From: Cyanobacteriota bacterium
Lineage (GTDB): Bacteria; Cyanobacteriota; Cyanobacteriia; Leptolyngbyales; Leptolyngbyaceae
NCBI GenBank assembly: GCA_027482985.1
Contig: JAIXVO010000536.1
Span: forward strand, 1 to 6,466
DNA length: 6,466 nucleotides
Direction of reading: 5' to 3'
This document shows positions 5,242-6,466 of the stretch, piece after piece. Both the position numbers and the translations under genes were made by a program. The first letter of the stretch is position 1; the number at the start of each line of letters is the position of its first letter. The notes under the pieces are model-generated. The model worked only from the letters and a program-made list of their open reading frames with translations, did no database searches and was not told the origin of the DNA.

Positions 5242-6466
5242 TTACCGACCGACCCCGACGTACCGGAAGCCGATCGCCTCCAACGTCGCTTGATCCAAGA
5301 AATTTCGCCCATCAATCAAGATACGGGAGTGCATCAGGTGTCCCATCTTGGCGTAATCGAGGGTTTGAAACTCTTTCCAATCCGTCACGACTACTAACGC
5401 ATCGCACCCATCCGCCAAGCGCTCCGGATCAGTTTCCACAATCACATTCGATAAGCCGTGGCGCATCCCCGTCTGGGAAATAATCGGGTCGTAGGCTTTG
5501 ATCTTAGTACCCAACCGGAACAACTGCTCAATGATCTGTAACGCGGGCGCATCCCGTAAGTCATCTGTATCGGGTTTAAAGGTCAACCCCAGTAAGCCGA
5601 CGGTTTTGCCCTTCAAAATTTTCAACGTCTGTTGCAGTTTTTCCACCACAATCAAGCGTTGCCGCTGGTTGACTGCTACTGCCGCCTTCAGCAGTTGGGC
5701 TTCATACCCATAATCATCCGCAGTATGAATCAATGCGGCCACATCTTTGGGGAAACAAGACCCCCCCCAACCGATGCCCGCCTGCAAAAACTTGCCACCA
5801 ATGCGCGAGTCTAACCCAATGCCCCGCGCGACTTCCACCACATCAGCACCGACGCGATCGCAAATATTCGCCACTTCATTAATGAAACTAATCTTGGTCG
5901 CCAGAAACGCGTTCGCTGCGTACTTGATCATTTCCGCCGAATTCAAATCCGTCACCACCACGGGCACTGCTGCCGCCTGGGGATTCGCCGCTGCCTGATT
6001 GGTAATGATGGGTTGATAGAGTTCCTGCATCAAGGCGATCGCCTGCTGACTGTTGCTGCCTAAGACGATGCGATCGGGATTGAAGGTGTCGTACACGGCG
6101 GAACCTTCCCGCAAAAACTCCGGATTACTGACGACATCAAACTCCGGTTCTTTGGTGAGGCTGGTGGCCGTTGCCACAATATCTATCCCCCCCCCCGCTG
6201 TTACGGGCACAGCCACGGTGGCTAAGCGTTCGGCGTAACCATCTAGCACCAGCATGCGTACCCAATCACCAGACCCAATTGGCACGGTGGATTTATTCAC
6301 GATGACTTTGTACTCCCCATTGAGATGGGAGCCAATGCCGCGAGCTACTGCTTCCACGTATCGGGTGTCACTTTCTCCCGTGGGTAAGGCAGGCGTTCCC
6401 ACGGCAATAAATAGCACTTGCCCATGTTGCACCCCCGCCGCCAAATCCGTCGTGAATTCGATCGTG
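5242..6466 (-). CDS. ugd: UDP-glucose 6-dehydrogenase, N-terminus outside window
   Basis: The enzyme oxidises UDP-glucose twice with NAD+ to UDP-glucuronate, a precursor for exopolysaccharide and related glycans. About 408 codons are visible, and the frame stays open to the window edge. The residues before 'DLAAGVQHGQVLFIAVGTP' read TIEFTT, so the TTG at 6444 is not the start. Roughly 60 residues, with the first NAD-binding GxGYVG loop, are missing. Seen motifs include 'VNKSTVPIGSGDW', 'SNPEFLREGSAVYDTFNPDRIV', 'EMIKYAANAFLATKISFINE', the active-site 'GGSCFPKD' (Cys codon 5757-5755) and 'GLTFKPDTDDLRDAPA'. All three UDPGDH domains are therefore represented. A Gly/Ala/Thr-rich segment between 'STVPIGSGDW' and 'FDVVSNPEF' is longer than in the compact bacterial enzymes as I recall them, though related insertions occur in cyanobacteria. 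It is encoded partly by a G10 run. The coding strand also has a G8 run at the active-site motif. Confidence 0.94.
   Translation of the reverse strand, partial: TIEFTTDLAAGVQHGQVLFIAVGTPALPTGESDTRYVEAVARGIGSHLNGEYKVIVNKSTVPIGSGDWVRMLVLDGYAERLATVAVPVTAGGGIDIVATATSLTKEPEFDVVSNPEFLREGSAVYDTFNPDRIVLGSNSQQAIALMQELYQPIITNQAAANPQAAAVPVVVTDLNSAEMIKYAANAFLATKISFINEVANICDRVGADVVEVARGIGLDSRIGGKFLQAGIGWGGSCFPKDVAALIHTADDYGYEAQLLKAAVAVNQRQRLIVVEKLQQTLKILKGKTVGLLGLTFKPDTDDLRDAPALQIIEQLFRLGTKIKAYDPIISQTGMRHGLSNVIVETDPERLADGCDALVVVTDWKEFQTLDYAKMGHLMHSRILIDGRNFLDQATLEAIGFRYVGVGR
5761..5768 (-). repeat. G8 homopolymer run at the ugd active-site motif
   Basis: Eight consecutive C on the plus strand equal G8 in the sense strand. 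It covers the Gly codons just before the Ser-Cys of 'GWGGSCFPKD'. Confidence 0.85.
6187..6196 (-). repeat. G10 homopolymer run in ugd coding strand
   Basis: Ten consecutive C on the plus strand equal G10 in the ugd sense strand, encoding the Gly run of 'TAGGGIDI'. The frame is intact in this sequence. A one-base change would shift the frame before the active-site cysteine codon. Confidence 0.9.

Overview
The window looks like a cyanobacterial chromosome. It has moderately high GC content and is packed with the HIP1 octamer GCGATCGC (about 18 exact copies counted by eye, roughly one per 360 bp). It carries GRRGGCA-type heptamer repeats, and several proteins belong to families typical of cyanobacteria (DUF3181, DUF4168, DUF1868, and a fused CbiE-CbiT CobL). 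A filamentous or Leptolyngbya-like genome would fit, but the genus cannot be fixed from this sequence. No phage, CRISPR, toxin or transposase gene is visible.

Layout. The left part is read on the minus strand. In transcription order it holds holA (DNA polymerase III delta subunit, 1240-2253), a secreted DUF4168 protein (768-1178), a 334-bp repeat-filled spacer (434-767), a small two-helix membrane protein (113-433), and the start of a DUF3181 gene that leaves the window at position 1. The spacer holds a 110-bp nested inverted repeat resembling a miniature inverted-repeat element. It is bracketed by two heptamer arrays in opposite orientation.

The divergent intergenic region (2254-2468) separates holA from a compact plus-strand operon. 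That operon contains a DUF1868 protein of the 2H phosphoesterase superfamily (2469-3254), cobH (3251-3904) and cobL (3908-5185). The first two overlap by four bases (TTGA) and cobL follows cobH after three bases, so translation is probably coupled. CobL and CobH catalyse consecutive steps of corrin-ring synthesis for B12 or pseudo-B12: CobL methylates C5 and C15 and decarboxylates, and CobH then moves the C11 methyl group to C12. The DUF1868 protein has no known role in this pathway.

The right end is a convergent minus-strand ugd gene (UDP-glucose 6-dehydrogenase, 5242 to beyond 6466), which supplies UDP-glucuronate for polysaccharides. Its N-terminal segment is outside the window. It carries unusual G10 and G8 runs in its coding strand.

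Most of the window is ordinary housekeeping and cofactor content. I did not find convincing evidence of a new multi-gene system. The points most worth a second look are the translational linkage of the 2H-fold protein to cobH, the homopolymer runs in ugd, and the composite repeat between the two small-protein transcription units.
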